This document shows, piece by piece, positions 11,894-23,524 of a DNA stretch of 64,000 nucleotides. Under the pieces are notes generated by a model. The model did not search any database. It was not told where the DNA came from and saw nothing but the letters and a program-made list of their open reading frames with translations. A program made the position numbers and the translations under genes. The DNA comes from Dastarcus helophoroides (Eukaryota; Arthropoda; Insecta; Coleoptera; Bothrideridae): NCBI GenBank assembly GCA_028583605.1, contig CM053331.1, forward strand, positions 11,144,857 through 11,208,856, written 5' to 3'. Positions within the stretch are counted from its first letter, which is position 1. The number at the start of each line of letters is the position of its first letter.

Positions 11894-13275
11894 TGAATGA
11901 ATATTTTCGGTAGATATTACTGTTGCCCTTATTACTGTTTTATTAATTCTTTCTTCGGTTTTTCTCGAAACAAATTTGTATCTCAGCATTCCATATTTTC
12001 TGTCTCCTTTTGCTATTCTCGCTTTTATTTCATATTCTTCTCGTCCATTTTCCTTAATTATGACTCCTAAGTATATGAAATGCCTTACTCTTTGAGACCG
12101 ATACTCCTTTCCATCCATTTGCATTGTCAGTTCAGAGTCTGTATCAGCTTTAGTTCCTCTCATTATCATATATGTTGATTTTTGCTAGTTTATTCTTAAC
12201 CCAAAGTTTGCCGCTTCCTTATCACTTTTTTTAGTTTATTCTTGCTTTTGGACACAATTGTTACATCATCAGCAGTTACTCCTGGGCTTTTATTACTTTT
12301 CAGCCTTCTGATATTTTCCTTTTTTCGTTTCTTCTGGCCGCTCTAATTTTCCTTCTTCTTGCTCCTGGTTAAGTAAATCTTTGTAATAGTTTCTCCATTG
12401 CTCCATTATTTCTGCTTTTTCTCTGACTAACCTCCCTTCTTCATCTTTAATTAATTCACATTGACTCTGGTACCCTTTTCCATTTTCTTTTACTTTCTGA
12501 TAGACATTTCTGATTTCTTTTTTTTTTTGAAACTTTCCTTGCATTTTCCTTAGCGTACTTTCATTACGTTTTCTTTTTTATTCTACATGTTCTTTTTATT
12601 TATCTTCTTATTTTTCTATAGTTTATAGTTTTCTATACTACTTGCATTAGCAATCCCCCTAGTGCTTCAATTATACCGGAAATTTTTCCAAGAGCATGAA
12701 TTTTTTAAAATTTATCCCAAGTAGAAGACTAATTTTCTAAAAAAACTCATGCTCGAGCAGATATTTTCTGTATTAATTCAAGAACGTGGGAGATTCGGTA
12801 GGAAAATTTCACATGAAAATAACATAAAAAATTATCGCTCGCATGACATAATGTCACAAAAATTGCCTTTTTATTTACTTTTATATTTTACTAAGTAAGA
12901 AAAAATAGAAATATCTTTTTAGTGGCATTTTAGGTTTGTAAAGATAAAGGATAAAAGGAACAATAATTGTTTAAAAAGCGCATAGATGAATGTTGGGAAA
13001 TTTTTCAGAAATGCTATCGCTGTAATCACACCCAGGTTCCCAGGAGGAAAAAAATATCGAGTGATTTTGTGGTTGCTATGGTAACGAGCTGAAATAAAAG
13101 CTTCCTATTGGCTTTAGAATAGTGGATTAAATTTTCATTATTCTCGCTTAGCATCTTTTGTCTGGCTTTTCTTAACGATTCTGATATTTGCTCACATTCT
13201 TCGTCATACCAGTCTTTAACTTTTTCTTTTCTTCTCTTCTTCTGCCCATTAAAACCTCCTTATTGGCAAATTCAA
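11878..13275 (-). pseudogene. Non-LTR retrotransposon fragment with deleted RT core
   Basis: Read from 13275 downward on the minus strand. The endonuclease-RT linker appears first (WYDEECEQISESLRKARQ near 13220-13150). It is interrupted at about 12650-13130 by unrelated sequence. The linker resumes at 12544-12293 (QSQCELIKDEEGRLVREK). The frame then runs through LKSNKSPG straight into ADDVTIV, the RT motif C, followed by KFxYLG-like 'HFIYLGVIIKENG' at 12169-11870. In intact elements several hundred residues, including RT motif A, lie between KSPG and ADD, so the palm core has been removed. The clade is uncertain; an L1-, RTE- or Jockey-group element would all fit. Confidence 0.75.
12650..13130. 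other. Unrelated insertion within a retrotransposon linker
   Basis: This block of about 480 bp splits the minus-strand linker coding sequence. No terminal repeats, duplication or ORF is obvious, so the insertion type is unknown. Borders are approximate. Confidence 0.45.
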
Positions 13276-13359
13276 CGAACCCAAATAAACCGTTATTTTT
13301 TCCGGTTCTGTTCTGGTTTTCGTTCCAACAAAAATAACGTTTTTTTTTGTTTTCAGTTT

Positions 13360-14560
13360 TCAATTTAGCTCCGGTTCAAAGCTTTAATTATAAGCTTTAA
13401 GTTTTCGAAACTTGTAAACCTTCGAATTACCAAATTTTAAGTTTTGGAATTGGTGTATTTTAACATTTTTGATTTTTTGAACTTTCGAACCTTCGAACTA
13501 TTGGAAGCTAATTCTCGAACTCTCCAACTCTCAAACGTTTGAACTTTCCAACTTTCAGGGTTTCAATCTTTCCAACTTTCTACTTTAAACTTTCGAACTT
13601 TTTCAAACTTTTGAACCCTCGAATTTTCCAACTTTCAGAATTTTGAATTTTTCGACTTTTAAACTTTCGAATTTTCGGTTTTTGAGTTTTCGATTTCAAT
13701 CTTGTGAACATACAAAATTTCGACTTTAAGGTTTTAAATTTTTTCACTTTTAAATTTTTCTTTTTTCAATTTTTCGAAGCTTTGAGCTCTTGATATTTAA
13801 ATTTTAAAAATCAATCTCAAACTTTCAAACTTTCACACTTTCTAACTTTTAAATTTTCGCACTTTCGTATTTTCAAACCTTTCAACTTTTGACCTTGCAG
13901 TTTTTCAATTCTTACACTTTACCAACTTTTGAATTTTCCAACCTTCTGATTTTTAAACTTTTTAACTTTTAAACTGTCGAATTTTCGGTTTTTGAGTTTT
14001 CGATTTTCAATCTTACAAACATTCAAAATTTTGACTTTCAGATTCTTCAACTGTCTGATTTTTAAACTTTCCTTCTTTTAAATTTTTTAATCTTCGAGCT
14101 ATTGATATTCAAATTTTGGAAATATCAAATTTTTAAACTGTCAGACTTCCCAACTTTTACAGTTTTGCACTTTCGTATTTTCAAAGCTTTCCACTTTCGA
14201 CCTTTGCAGTTATCCAATTTCACTTTGCTAACTTCGCCAACTTTGAAACCTTCGAACAATCAACATTTAAAATCTTGAACTTTCAAACTTTTAAACTTTT
14301 GAACCTTTTAATTTTTCAATTTTCAGTCTTTCAAACATTTTAACTTTAAAACTTTCGAACTTTTGAACTTTAGAACTTTTAAGCTTTGACATTTTTCAAC
14401 TTTTAGATATCCTTAACTCTCAAGCTTTTGATTTTTGAATGTCTGATTCTTAATCTGTCAAAGATTCGAAAGTTTTTTCAACTTTCACTTCTTTAAACCT
14501 TTAACCTCTACAACTTTTAAACTTTCAATGTTAAAATTCATTTAGACTTTGTCCTTCAAA
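13360..14560. repeat. Low-complexity tract of 'AACTTTCGAA' type
   Basis: Short, loosely repeated pieces such as AACTTTCAAACTTTTGAA dominate for 1.2 kb, a sub-type distinct from the AAATTTCGACTTTTT tracts elsewhere. No coding signal is present. Confidence 0.75.
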
Positions 14561-16744
14561 TTTCAAATTTAATAATAAATGTTTTACTTTTTTCAAACTA
14601 TAATTCCTGACTTAAGAATCTTTAACCAAGATTTTTTTTCTGAAATGTAGAATTTGCAAAAATATTTTTACGACTAAAAAAAGGAAGCCATCCATTTCGG
14701 TGGACGCCCCTACATGCTGGGAGATCACCAAACTGGATGGCTTTTTTTTTTTAATAGTACAAATGCTGTGAGCCCACATGCTGTAGCACACCCTTAAATC
14801 TTCCCTTGTGAAAAAGTCAAAAATTTCGGTAAATATTTTAAAAAATTCGCAAGGTCGCGGAGGTCCGCTAGATGTTACCATAATTAAAACAATTTAATTG
14901 CAAAATTGGAATGTCAACGCATTACCACGTACGTAAAAGACAACCCTTAATGTGATTTTCTCGATAAATGCCATCAGACGTGCAGTAAACCTGTTCCAGA
15001 GAAATTAAGCCGGGTGACCAGTTCCACAATCTATCCGCGTGCAGCTTCTGCACTCTGACAGAGTTTAGATTTATATCTAGACAGCGAGGATACCTAGGTT
15101 TTAACGAAATGGACACGTTCTTTCCTCAACCAAAGGGCTTATGAGCCTACATTAGTTACCCGCTGAAAGCCAATTGCTCTTAAGGGAAAAGACGAAATGT
15201 TGGAATTTGTTTTTTCGAACAGGGGGAGAGCAGATGCGCCATGGGACCATCCAGATGTATACACACGAAAATTAATCATTCGGCTATCGTGCAAAAACAG
15301 TTGTAATTGTAAATTATTTGGCGAAAGTTAATGCTATCAATTATTGTGCCTTAGCAAGGAAAAACTAGGTAAAAACTTGTTTCTTGCATCAGTGAGTCTT
15401 CACAGTCATGTCAGTTAATGAAATCATAATAAAAAAGTTGCCTATTTTTACGTAAATAATAACACATTTAATTTCTCGTCACAGTTGCTTAAAAGCTGTC
15501 TTTCTTCTTGAAGGTGGTGCATATAAATTGGCAAAATTTTAAACATTCGAGAATATTGTTTCAAGCGAAGTCTGTTATATTGCAAAGAATATGGCAACAA
15601 AATTTGCATACTTCAAAACGTTATTGTCTAATTATTTTGTTAAAAAATCAAGTCGCCCACGGTTGTAAGGAAAATCGCAGGAGATTTCTAATTATGTGCG
15701 AATTGACACCCTTTTCCATTTATTTTTTAGGAGAGCAACCCCTTTAAAGACAAAAAATATCTTCTTAACAAAATGACGTTTTTGCATTTTTTCGAAATAA
15801 AAAATCGTATTAGTTACGCTTAAGTTGGACCACATTGTAAACTGCAAATAATAGCTAAGGAGGTAAAATGATAACTATCTGCATTAAGGAAACATTATTA
15901 TTCAAACGTTTTGATCAACATTTTTTCAGAAGAAAAGCAAAATATAGTTCAATACTTTGTGAGTCGAAAAATTTAATGAGATATACCTACCAAAAAGTAT
16001 ATATTTCAGTATCAAAATAACGCAACACCGGAACGAACAGTATGGAAATTAAGGGAAGTGTTAATTACGTGGGGTCTTCGTAATTTGAAACCCTATTACA
16101 GAAGGCTATTTTCGTTACCTCACTTAATCTAAGCCAACGCATTGAGCCGCTGGATTAAATTCGCCCAGTTTATACAAAACATCTCTATTCGAGAAAATTT
16201 ATTTTGAAAACTGGGTCAAAATAATACGCAATGTTCGACCCACAGGGTGCGGTTTGGATACTCTATACAGCATGGAAATTGCCCAAAACCTAATGCCTAT
16301 TGATTTTAAATCTTGCAACTTTTTACAAATTTATTTTGATTCTTATAATTTTAAAGTTTACAAAAATCTACACTCACAAGCTAAAAATATTGAGTAAGGG
16401 TTGCATATAAAAAAGAATATATTTTCAAACTTTTTGAAAGTGAAACACCTGTTATACTAAGTAAAGAAAAAGATTCTTTACTAAGCATGTTGTTTAAAAT
16501 TTACATTAAAAATCCAGTTAGAAGAATCTCTAACATATCACTTTTTGTCACAATAAACTTCCTCCAGAAAAAAGCGGCTGAAAATAACTTATTAATTTGA
16601 TCAGCGTCGATGTGATTTTCAAATAATGCCCTAATAAACATTTACTCTTGTATAGTTTTATAGCTTTTAACATTTTTTTGCTAACATGTTTACATCAAAT
16701 TTGAGAAGCAAAGTTTTTTTTTTATGTTTAATTAACTTTCAAAG
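14561..16744. other. Unique non-coding sequence with a short hairpin
   Basis: The segment is mostly ordinary A+T-rich DNA with islands of mixed composition (14900-15260 and 16020-16280). A hairpin lies at about 14678-14753, where AGGAAGCCATCCA faces TGGATGGCTTTTTT. The open frames at 14922-15116 and 15508-15747 have no recognised domain or splice context. Confidence 0.4.
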
Positions 16745-18010
16745 GGCAATCCCACTATGCTTTCAAAGCACTGCGAGGAGGATGTGGAAACAAGGATAGA
16801 TGGCGATGAACCGCCTTCTTAAACAAGAATGGGTCCTAATTTTTTGAGAAAATGCCTTTCTGTAACGAGTTCCATAGCTTGGAAGTTCTAAAGAAAAGAG
16901 TCTCCGTAGACAGAAGTCCTCACTGTGTCAAGCTGAACCACACAGCTGTCTCCGACGGTCTTGTATGGTTCAAAAATCTTGCCCTTGGGGGCATCAATAG
17001 TAATAGTTCCTGCAAGCATCTCCCATGAAAGTACTTGTATAAAAAAGATAAATAGTGTTTCAAGAGAATCAGTCAAACTCTTATCATCAATTAGGCGAAT
17101 CGAATTCAAAAGAGCTAAAGTGTGCTTTGGGCTGAACTCGAAACATAAGAACAGTATTCAAGTGTTGGCCCAACTTGACCCTTGTATAGTGTGAGAAGTT
17201 GATGAGATGTGAGGTACTTTTCAGCTCTAAAAAGAAAAGCCTAGTTTTTGAGAGGTGGACTTAGCAATGGCGCGCATATGATAGTCCCAAGAAAAGTTAG
17301 TGCGCACAGTTGCTTCTAGGATTGACAGATTAGATATTATCGGGAGGATTTTACTGTCCATTACTATGTTTGTTGCATTATCCCTTGATGTTTCCTTAGA
17401 GAATTCCACATCCTGAGTTTTTAAAGCGTTGAAGTCGACCAGATTTTTCTTATCCCATTTCAGAATGATTTCGAGTTCCCGATTAGTCATCCATATCTGC
17501 TGTTTCCTTAATCGATCTAAAGCAGTGACGAATAATGATTTGTCGGAGAAAAAAGATGATACTAGGCTACTATCATCTGCGCAGCTGTATATCGGATTGA
17601 ACGTTGAGGCTAAGAGATCGTCTATATGTAACAGAAACAGTAGGAGACAAAACGTACCCATGAGGTACTCCTGCATTAATGGCAAATGTCTTGGATGAGA
17701 TGCCATCGACAACGACCTGAGGAGATCTGTCAGCGAGAAACCTGGATATCAAATGACAGAATACAAAAGGAAGATCATAAGATGTTAATTTGGGGAGAAG
17801 AGATCGATGCCAGACTCTGTCAAAGGCTTTTGAGATATTCAATGCCACAATCGTAGCCTCATTAGATTTTTTCATAGCCGAGTTATAGATATAAGTAACA
17901 TAGGCCAGTAGATCGCTAGTTGAGCGTTATTGTCTGAAACCATATTGCCTGTCCGAGATGATTCTTTCTCCTTCAGATATTTGAGAAACTCGATATTAAT
18001 AACGTTTTCC
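16745..18010 (-). pseudogene. Jockey/I-type retrotransposon fragment, copy A
   Basis: Minus-strand RT pseudogene. Reading downward: a degraded fingers region ('QYGF'-like near 17935), then 17875-17573 with IVALNISKAFDRVWH and NAGVPHG. After a frameshift, 17712-17227 carries FLLLFLLHIDDLL, the motif C CADDSSLVSSF and the palm/thumb. The C-terminal tail at 17109-16888 ends in LDTVRTSVYGDSFL. The motif A catalytic aspartate is replaced by asparagine (ALNISKAFD where the family has ALDISKAFD), and PQG is PHG. Three more fragments of this family lie in the window at 22255, 25614 and 32750-40030, all in the same orientation. Confidence 0.85.
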
Positions 18011-18395
18011 ATTACTTTAAATATAATGAGCAACAAAGATATATTTACTTGGGTATGCTGACCCTTTATCTTGATAAATGAATTTTGAAAAGAAAGTCAA
18101 AAGCTTTAAGTAGAGGAGAAGATGATAATATGGAGCCCCATTTTGATTTTTCGACATAAAATTTTTATTTTTTTATAATCTTGACAAAAAACAAACGACA
18201 CCAACTTTTCTGATTAATAGTTTAGTAAAATAAGACAGTTAACTTCCTGAACATCGATCGACAGAGAAATACAAAATTCACAAAAAGGTACAAATTTGAC
18301 TTGGTGGAAAATATGCTGGTAACCTGGACTCTCTAAAAATTTGTTTATATCTCTTCACATATCATGCTACGTTTAAAAAAAGACAGACTTTTTTT
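18011..18395. other. Unannotated spacer
   Basis: It lies between a retrotransposon fragment and a foldback copy. No signal was recognised. Confidence 0.4.
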
Positions 18396-18580
18396 GGTGG
18401 AACGGACTGGTCCTTGGTTATCTTCAAAAATTGAAATACAGAACTTGTCCCCTGAAAGATACTGAGAGTATCTCTCTGAAGATGACAGCTTGGCTGTCGA
18501 AACGCGTTACAGCAATGTTCGTTATGTTTTTTAATCTTTCTTGGTTTTAAGGGACAATTTCTGTATTTCAATTTTTAAAA
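18396..18580. mobile_element. Foldback family, copy 1, with hammerhead-like core
   Basis: It begins GGTGGAACGGACTGGTCCTTGG and contains GAAATACAGAACTTGTCCCC, whose reverse complement forms the right end near 18550-18575. On the plus strand 18476-18503 reads CTGAAGA, a perfect 6-bp stem (GACAGC/GCTGTC, loop TTG), then GAAAC: the order of conserved parts in a hammerhead ribozyme. The left arm has lost the 'CCAAGAAAGATTAAAAA' block that the right arm keeps. It encodes nothing. Confidence 0.7.
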
Positions 18581-19200
18581 GGCAGACTGCCTCATCTTTT
18601 GGGTTGGGTTGTTTCCCAAAATAGATTTTTGGACTGCTAGATGAGTCAGAAACCTTGATGATGTTATTTTCTTTGGATGAGGCTGAATTTTCATTATTTT
18701 TTGATCTGCTATGACTCTGATTATGTTGTGGCAGTTTTTCGCGAACCAAACATATCCTTGTTTTAAATCAAATAGAATACATGTGCATGATGTAGAATAC
18801 AGTTTGCAGCATCACCAAGGGCTACATTAACAGCATTGCGTGGTTTAACAAAAATATTGAATTAAAATTTTAAAGTAGTGTATACGGATATTCTATTGAC
18901 TAAATAATGGAAACAAAACCTACGCGGATCTACCAAAACCCTCAGAACTTACTTGCCACTAGATGAGACAAAATTATCGTACAACGACTTCGCAATGCAA
19001 AATGTTTAAAACACAAAAATTGAAACTTTGCTCACTTGAAACAAAACTAACTTCACCATAGATGATGTTAATTGTTTTGATGTTTTTACATAATTTTGAC
19101 AATTACAAATAGATGCAATTGGAAGTTTCGTAGTAAAGAGGAGGTTCCATATTAAAAACGGGTTTTATATTACTACCTTCTCCTCTATAGTTAAACCCAT
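18581..19200. other. Unannotated sequence
   Basis: The minus-strand open frame at 18749-18531 is rich in Ser/Asn/Lys and has no recognisable domain. It could be a hinge of a mobile-element ORF, but this is not supported. Confidence 0.35.
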
Positions 19201-19590
19201 TTAAAAAAATTAAAACTTGCAAGTTGAATGTCAAAATATATTGCTTTTTTCAAAATTGCAGCTTTAATAGAAACTCCAAAATTTGGAACGAAATTTTGAG
19301 TTGAAATTCGAACTTTGAGCAAAGTCAATGGTGGAGATTAAAGTCAACATTTCGAAATATAATTTTGAGAAATTTTTATTACATTTCTAGTTTTTTCTTA
19401 GAATTTTAATTTGGTTTTACAAATCCTAATTTTTTGCTAACCATTGAACTCATCTTTTTGTCTACATTAAAAAAAATCTATTTAATCTTGATATTCTCAA
19501 ATTTAGATCCGAAAGTATTTTTATAAAGTATTTTTTTTCGAATCTTGTTTTTTTTTAAATAAAATTTTAGCTTTCGAAATTTCGAGACGA
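19201..19590. repeat. Low-complexity A/T tract
   Basis: Another short block of the AAATTTCGACTTTTT-type family, directly left of a foldback copy. Confidence 0.55.
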
Positions 19591-19606
19591 ATGTCAAATA
19601 TTCGAA

Positions 19607-19803
19607 AATTGAAACACAAATCTTGTCCTCTAAAACCAAGAAAGATTAAAAGCACAACAAAGCTTGCTGTAACGCGTTTCGATAGCCAAGCTATCATCTT
19701 CGGAGAGATACTGTTGATAGCTTGGCTATCGAAACGAGCTAGAGCAACCTTTGTTGTGTTTTTAATCTTTCTTGGTTTCAGGGGACAAGCTTTGTATTTC
19801 AAT
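19607..19803. mobile_element. Foldback family, copy 2 (most complete)
   Basis: A near-perfect palindrome of about 200 bp. The arms start TTGAAACACAAATCTTGTCC and read inward through CCAAGAAAGATTAAAA, CACAACAAAG and CGATAGCCAAGCTATC. The last piece is itself a palindrome (GATAGCTTGGCTATC). The loop is CTTCGGAGAGATACTG. Both strands can form the stem followed by GAAACG. The open frames on either strand here are mirror images caused by the palindrome. Confidence 0.8.
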
Positions 19804-22254
19804 GGTCGACATTGTAAGACTTTTTTATGTTACTTCAAAAGACTAGAAACTTCAGATGTTTCATGAAGTGCCGACGTGTACTCGCTTCTTGATAAAAACC
19901 TTTAAAATTACACTAACTGACTGATTCTATTAGATTTAGAGTTAAAATGACGAATAAATGACCTAAAAATGGCGACGATAAATACTACTTTATATGAAAT
20001 TAAAAGTTTCATTTCCATAAATCATAAAATATTTTAATGCAGCAGCTAAGAAAATATTTAGTAATTCTGCATCAAAATTGCTGACTTTTAATGTAAGCTG
20101 TTGTGTTTTTTTTTGAACATTCTTAAAGTTAACAGATTTACTAGATTTCAGCTTAATAACAGATTTTTGAACTTTTTTTTGGTCTTTATTTTACTGCTCT
20201 TTATGATATTTTTCATCATTTCATTATATCAACGGCAAAATGTATTTTGAAAGTTACATGAAAAGGACAATAGTGAGTCAGCATAATTTTAGACGTTTTT
20301 ATTAAAAGGCATAAATATGCTGACATTTCTTAAAAGGTCTAAAATGTCTAGCCTTTTGGCATTACTCTTATTTATTTTAATATAAGGCAGCATTTCATAA
20401 TATGCCTAAATTTTTCATGAAAGGCTAATTTCACCAGAAGACTGCAACATAAACGTACTTCTTCAGTTTTTTATTTTTCAAAATTGTACCCTTTTTACAG
20501 AATTCCAAGTCTCTAAATTTGTAGTTAATGCTTTTTTCTAAAAACTTGACCTTTTTTTTTAAATTTTGACTTTTGTCTAACACTCAAAATTTGAAGTAAT
20601 TTTCAAATGTTTAAAAACAATTATTGAAATATATCATAATTCTAATATTCGATTCCAAATTATCGACTTTTTCTTGAAATTTCTTCTTTACCTAACTTTA
20701 ATATAGACATTTTTTCTATTTTTATGATGTCTATTAGTTATTAATTTTTTCTTGGAAATTTTAACTGCCCATGAACTGGATATTTTTTTCAATATTGTAC
20801 CTTTAAACTATTTTTTTTTTTTTCAATTTTTCATATAAATTCAGTTTTTCTCAATTTTAGTTTTTTTAACATGATCCTTTTTCTTTAGAAATTTGAATTT
20901 TGCACTTTCAATGGTTATATTTTCCTAAAATACTTCAAATTTCAATTGAAAATTGCCTAAATTTACTTAAAAATGTGAGCAAAAAAATTTTGTGTGTCTT
21001 TTTTAACTTACATAAAAGTCAAAAACAAAATTCAAAATCTAGCAATAAACCTTAACTTCTAATGCAACATTGAACACTCATTTCGCATTTCATGTAATTT
21101 GCCCTGTTCACGCAATCTATTTTCAAAATAGGACTAAATGGTCAAAATAGAAGGACTTAAGTATACATTTCTATCACATGCTGATTAAGGTAGAACACCT
21201 AAAAGTCCTAATATAGCCATGAAAGTCCATATTGATTGACCCTTTGCGAGTGAACTGAATTTAAAAGAAAATGAGTCACGTGGACTGCCGACAGAAGTGA
21301 AAACCTAAAACTAGGAAATAACAGAGATAAGATTTTTCCTGATGTTATTGATTATCAAGTAAATTAATTGTTCGGAAACTAAACTAAAACGTTTATATAT
21401 TTTGATAGGTGTATCATACCTAAAATTTCACATCACTTACATTAAACTCAGGTGACAGGCGACTAAAACTAGCTAGCATTGATCTTGGTGTTATTCGAAT
21501 CTTTTCATTCATTAATTGTAATATTGTAGTATGTGTTCATCACAATTATTTCGTAGTTCAATCCCTCATTTTATAATAGCAAAAATATAGTCCGCAATTT
21601 TTTTATTGATAATTATTAACCTCATGATATTTAGTAACTTGATAATAACTTAGTAGCACATAATACGTTAGTTATCTATCATAATACCCTAGATACAAAT
21701 TTGAAATTAAAGATAAAGTTTCTAAATGAGGTAAAATTTCGAAAAAAAGGCAATGTTTCCAAAAAAGTTGAGATTTCGTATTTTAAATGTTAATTTTAGG
21801 AAGAATAGTGAAATCTAAAGAAAATTAAATCCAGGGTATAAAAAACAGAGGACAGAAAAGACGGAATTTTGAAACAAAAATCAACATTTTTCGTAAAGAT
21901 CAAAATTTCAAATTCCGTATCAAAATGTAAAAAAAAACCTAACTTTAATTTGTAACCTAAAATTTTCAGAAGACGAAATGAAAAAATCTAGTTGAAACCT
22001 AATATTTGCAAAAATAATCAAACTTTCAAAACTAAATTCGAAATTTGTAAAAATAAGAAAAAAAGTAATTTTTAACTTTGAATGATTTTCGTAAAAATAT
22101 TTGGGCTACAGATTAATTTTTCCAAAATTTTAGTATATTCATCGCTCATTAGTACATGTTCTCTACTTTACGATAGAAAACTTTTGGAAAATATACATAT
22201 AGTCTAGGAAAGGTACATCGAAAAAATCGCCTATGTTTTTTTTTCTGTTCAATC
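19804..22254. other. Non-coding sequence with low-complexity blocks
   Basis: 20450-20960 is AAATTTTGACTTTT-type low-complexity DNA, and 21720-22130 has the opposite-strand version. The remainder has no recognisable gene or mobile element. Near 20300-20430 the words 'AAGGC' and 'GCCTTT' recur in opposite orientations, too degraded to call. Confidence 0.45.
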
Positions 22255-22565
22255 CACTCGCAAAAGTATTATACTTTTAAAACACTGGGGATAGCATGCT
22301 CAAATGAAAGTAGATGATAATGAGCCGCCTTTTTAAATGGGGATAAATTTTAATTGTCGAAAAAAATTTTGTTGGATAACGAACTCCAGGGTTTGGAATT
22401 TTTATAGAAAAAAAGGTTTTCTCTAGACAACAATCCTCATAGTATCAAGCTGAACCGCACAAGGTTTGCCGTCTTGTATACCTCAAGAATGTTCCTTTTG
22501 GGCGAATTAGATCTATCAGTACTTGCGAGCGTCTCCCATCAAGGTACAATAAGATCCCGACTAAC
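22255..22565 (-). pseudogene. Jockey/I-type fragment, copy B (C-terminal end)
   Basis: It aligns by eye with the end of copy A at 16750-17035: TTTTCTCTAGACAACAATCCTCATAGTATCAAGCTGAACCGCAC at 22417 matches the segment near 16897. It covers the last 70-100 codons and the 3' end, with several disabling changes. The RT domain is absent. Confidence 0.7.
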
Positions 22566-22928
22566 GCTGGTCCGTTTAGTGCTATTTCAGTTTAAGGCTT
22601 TTTATTGAAACAGTGGGATTCCCTGAAAATTGCACGCACCATCGGGCTTCCTCTAAATCCGAAGTACCTACAACATAGGATAATGGCACCAGTAATTGTA
22701 ATTAATGGACGTACCTCTAACTTATTACTGATTTCGAAAAACCTGGATGCATTTTTTTAATATCACTAATTCCCATGATAAAGCTAAGTTTCTTTTCTAT
22801 GAAACTACCAACTCATTTTTTGTCAAACAATAGATATTTTTTTTGATTAAGATATTGTTTTTGATTAAGATATTTTTTTGTCAGTTATTTTACCAATAAT
22901 TGTCATGCAGTAACTAGTAATTGTTGGT
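22566..22928. other. Unannotated spacer
   Basis: A short local duplication of 'TTTTTGATTAAGATATT' occurs near 22840-22875. Nothing else was recognised. Confidence 0.4.
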
Positions 22929-23524
22929 ATAGGATATACTTCTTCCGGGATTAGACCGTGTCAAAGAACTACTAAAATTATTCGACGTTTCGTAGGGGTC
23001 TTCTTCGGGAACAAAGAAATAAAATACAAGGAAATATACAAAAATGAAAAAAGGGGCCAATTTCAAAACATCAGAGCATGGTAACTCAATATGTCCATCA
23101 TACCAGAGGCGAAACTCTTCTGAATTGAAAATTTTGTACAAAGGATAAGAAAGTTTAGACAGAAGAGTACGGTGACTCAATATGTCCACCATATCAGAGG
23201 CGAACCTATTCCTTTCTTCTTTTTTCAGAAGAGTTTCGCCTCTGGTATGATGGACATACTGAGTTACCGTGCTCTTCTGTCTAAACTCTCTTATCTTTTG
23301 CACCAAATTTTCAATTCAGAAGAATCTCGCCTCTGGTATGGTGGACATACTGAGTTATTGAGCTCTGATGTTTTGAAATTGGCCCTTTTTTCATTTTTTA
23401 TTTTTGTATGTTTTCTTGTTTTTTATTTATTTGTTTGTTCCTGAAGAAGCCCCTACGATGGTAAGCGAATCGTCAAATACTTTTAGTATCTTTGACAGGG
23501 TGTAATCCCTGAAGAAGTATATTC
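22929..23524. mobile_element. Inverted-repeat element, Penelope-LTR-like
   Basis: The outer arms are inverted: GGATATACTTCTTCCGGGAT at left faces ATCCCTGAAGAAGTATATTC at right. The next block, 'CGTTTCGTAGGGGTCTTCTTC', faces 'GAAGAAGCCCCTACGA'. Inside, a block of about 60 bp ending CGCCTCTGGTATGATGGACA occurs in four related copies, two in each direction. Read on the minus strand, the left arm gives CCCGAAGAAGACCCCTACGAAACGTCG, and the right arm on the plus strand starts CCTGAAGAAG. Sequences of this style (CTGAAGA..GAAACG) are typical of the terminal repeats of Penelope-like elements, which often lie in inverted arrangement. No GIY-YIG or RT is present. The assignment is an inference. Confidence 0.6.

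Noticed and set aside
23172..23444. Open frames on both strands at 22914-23444
   Set aside because: They are mirror images produced by the inverted repeat and do not represent a protein gene.
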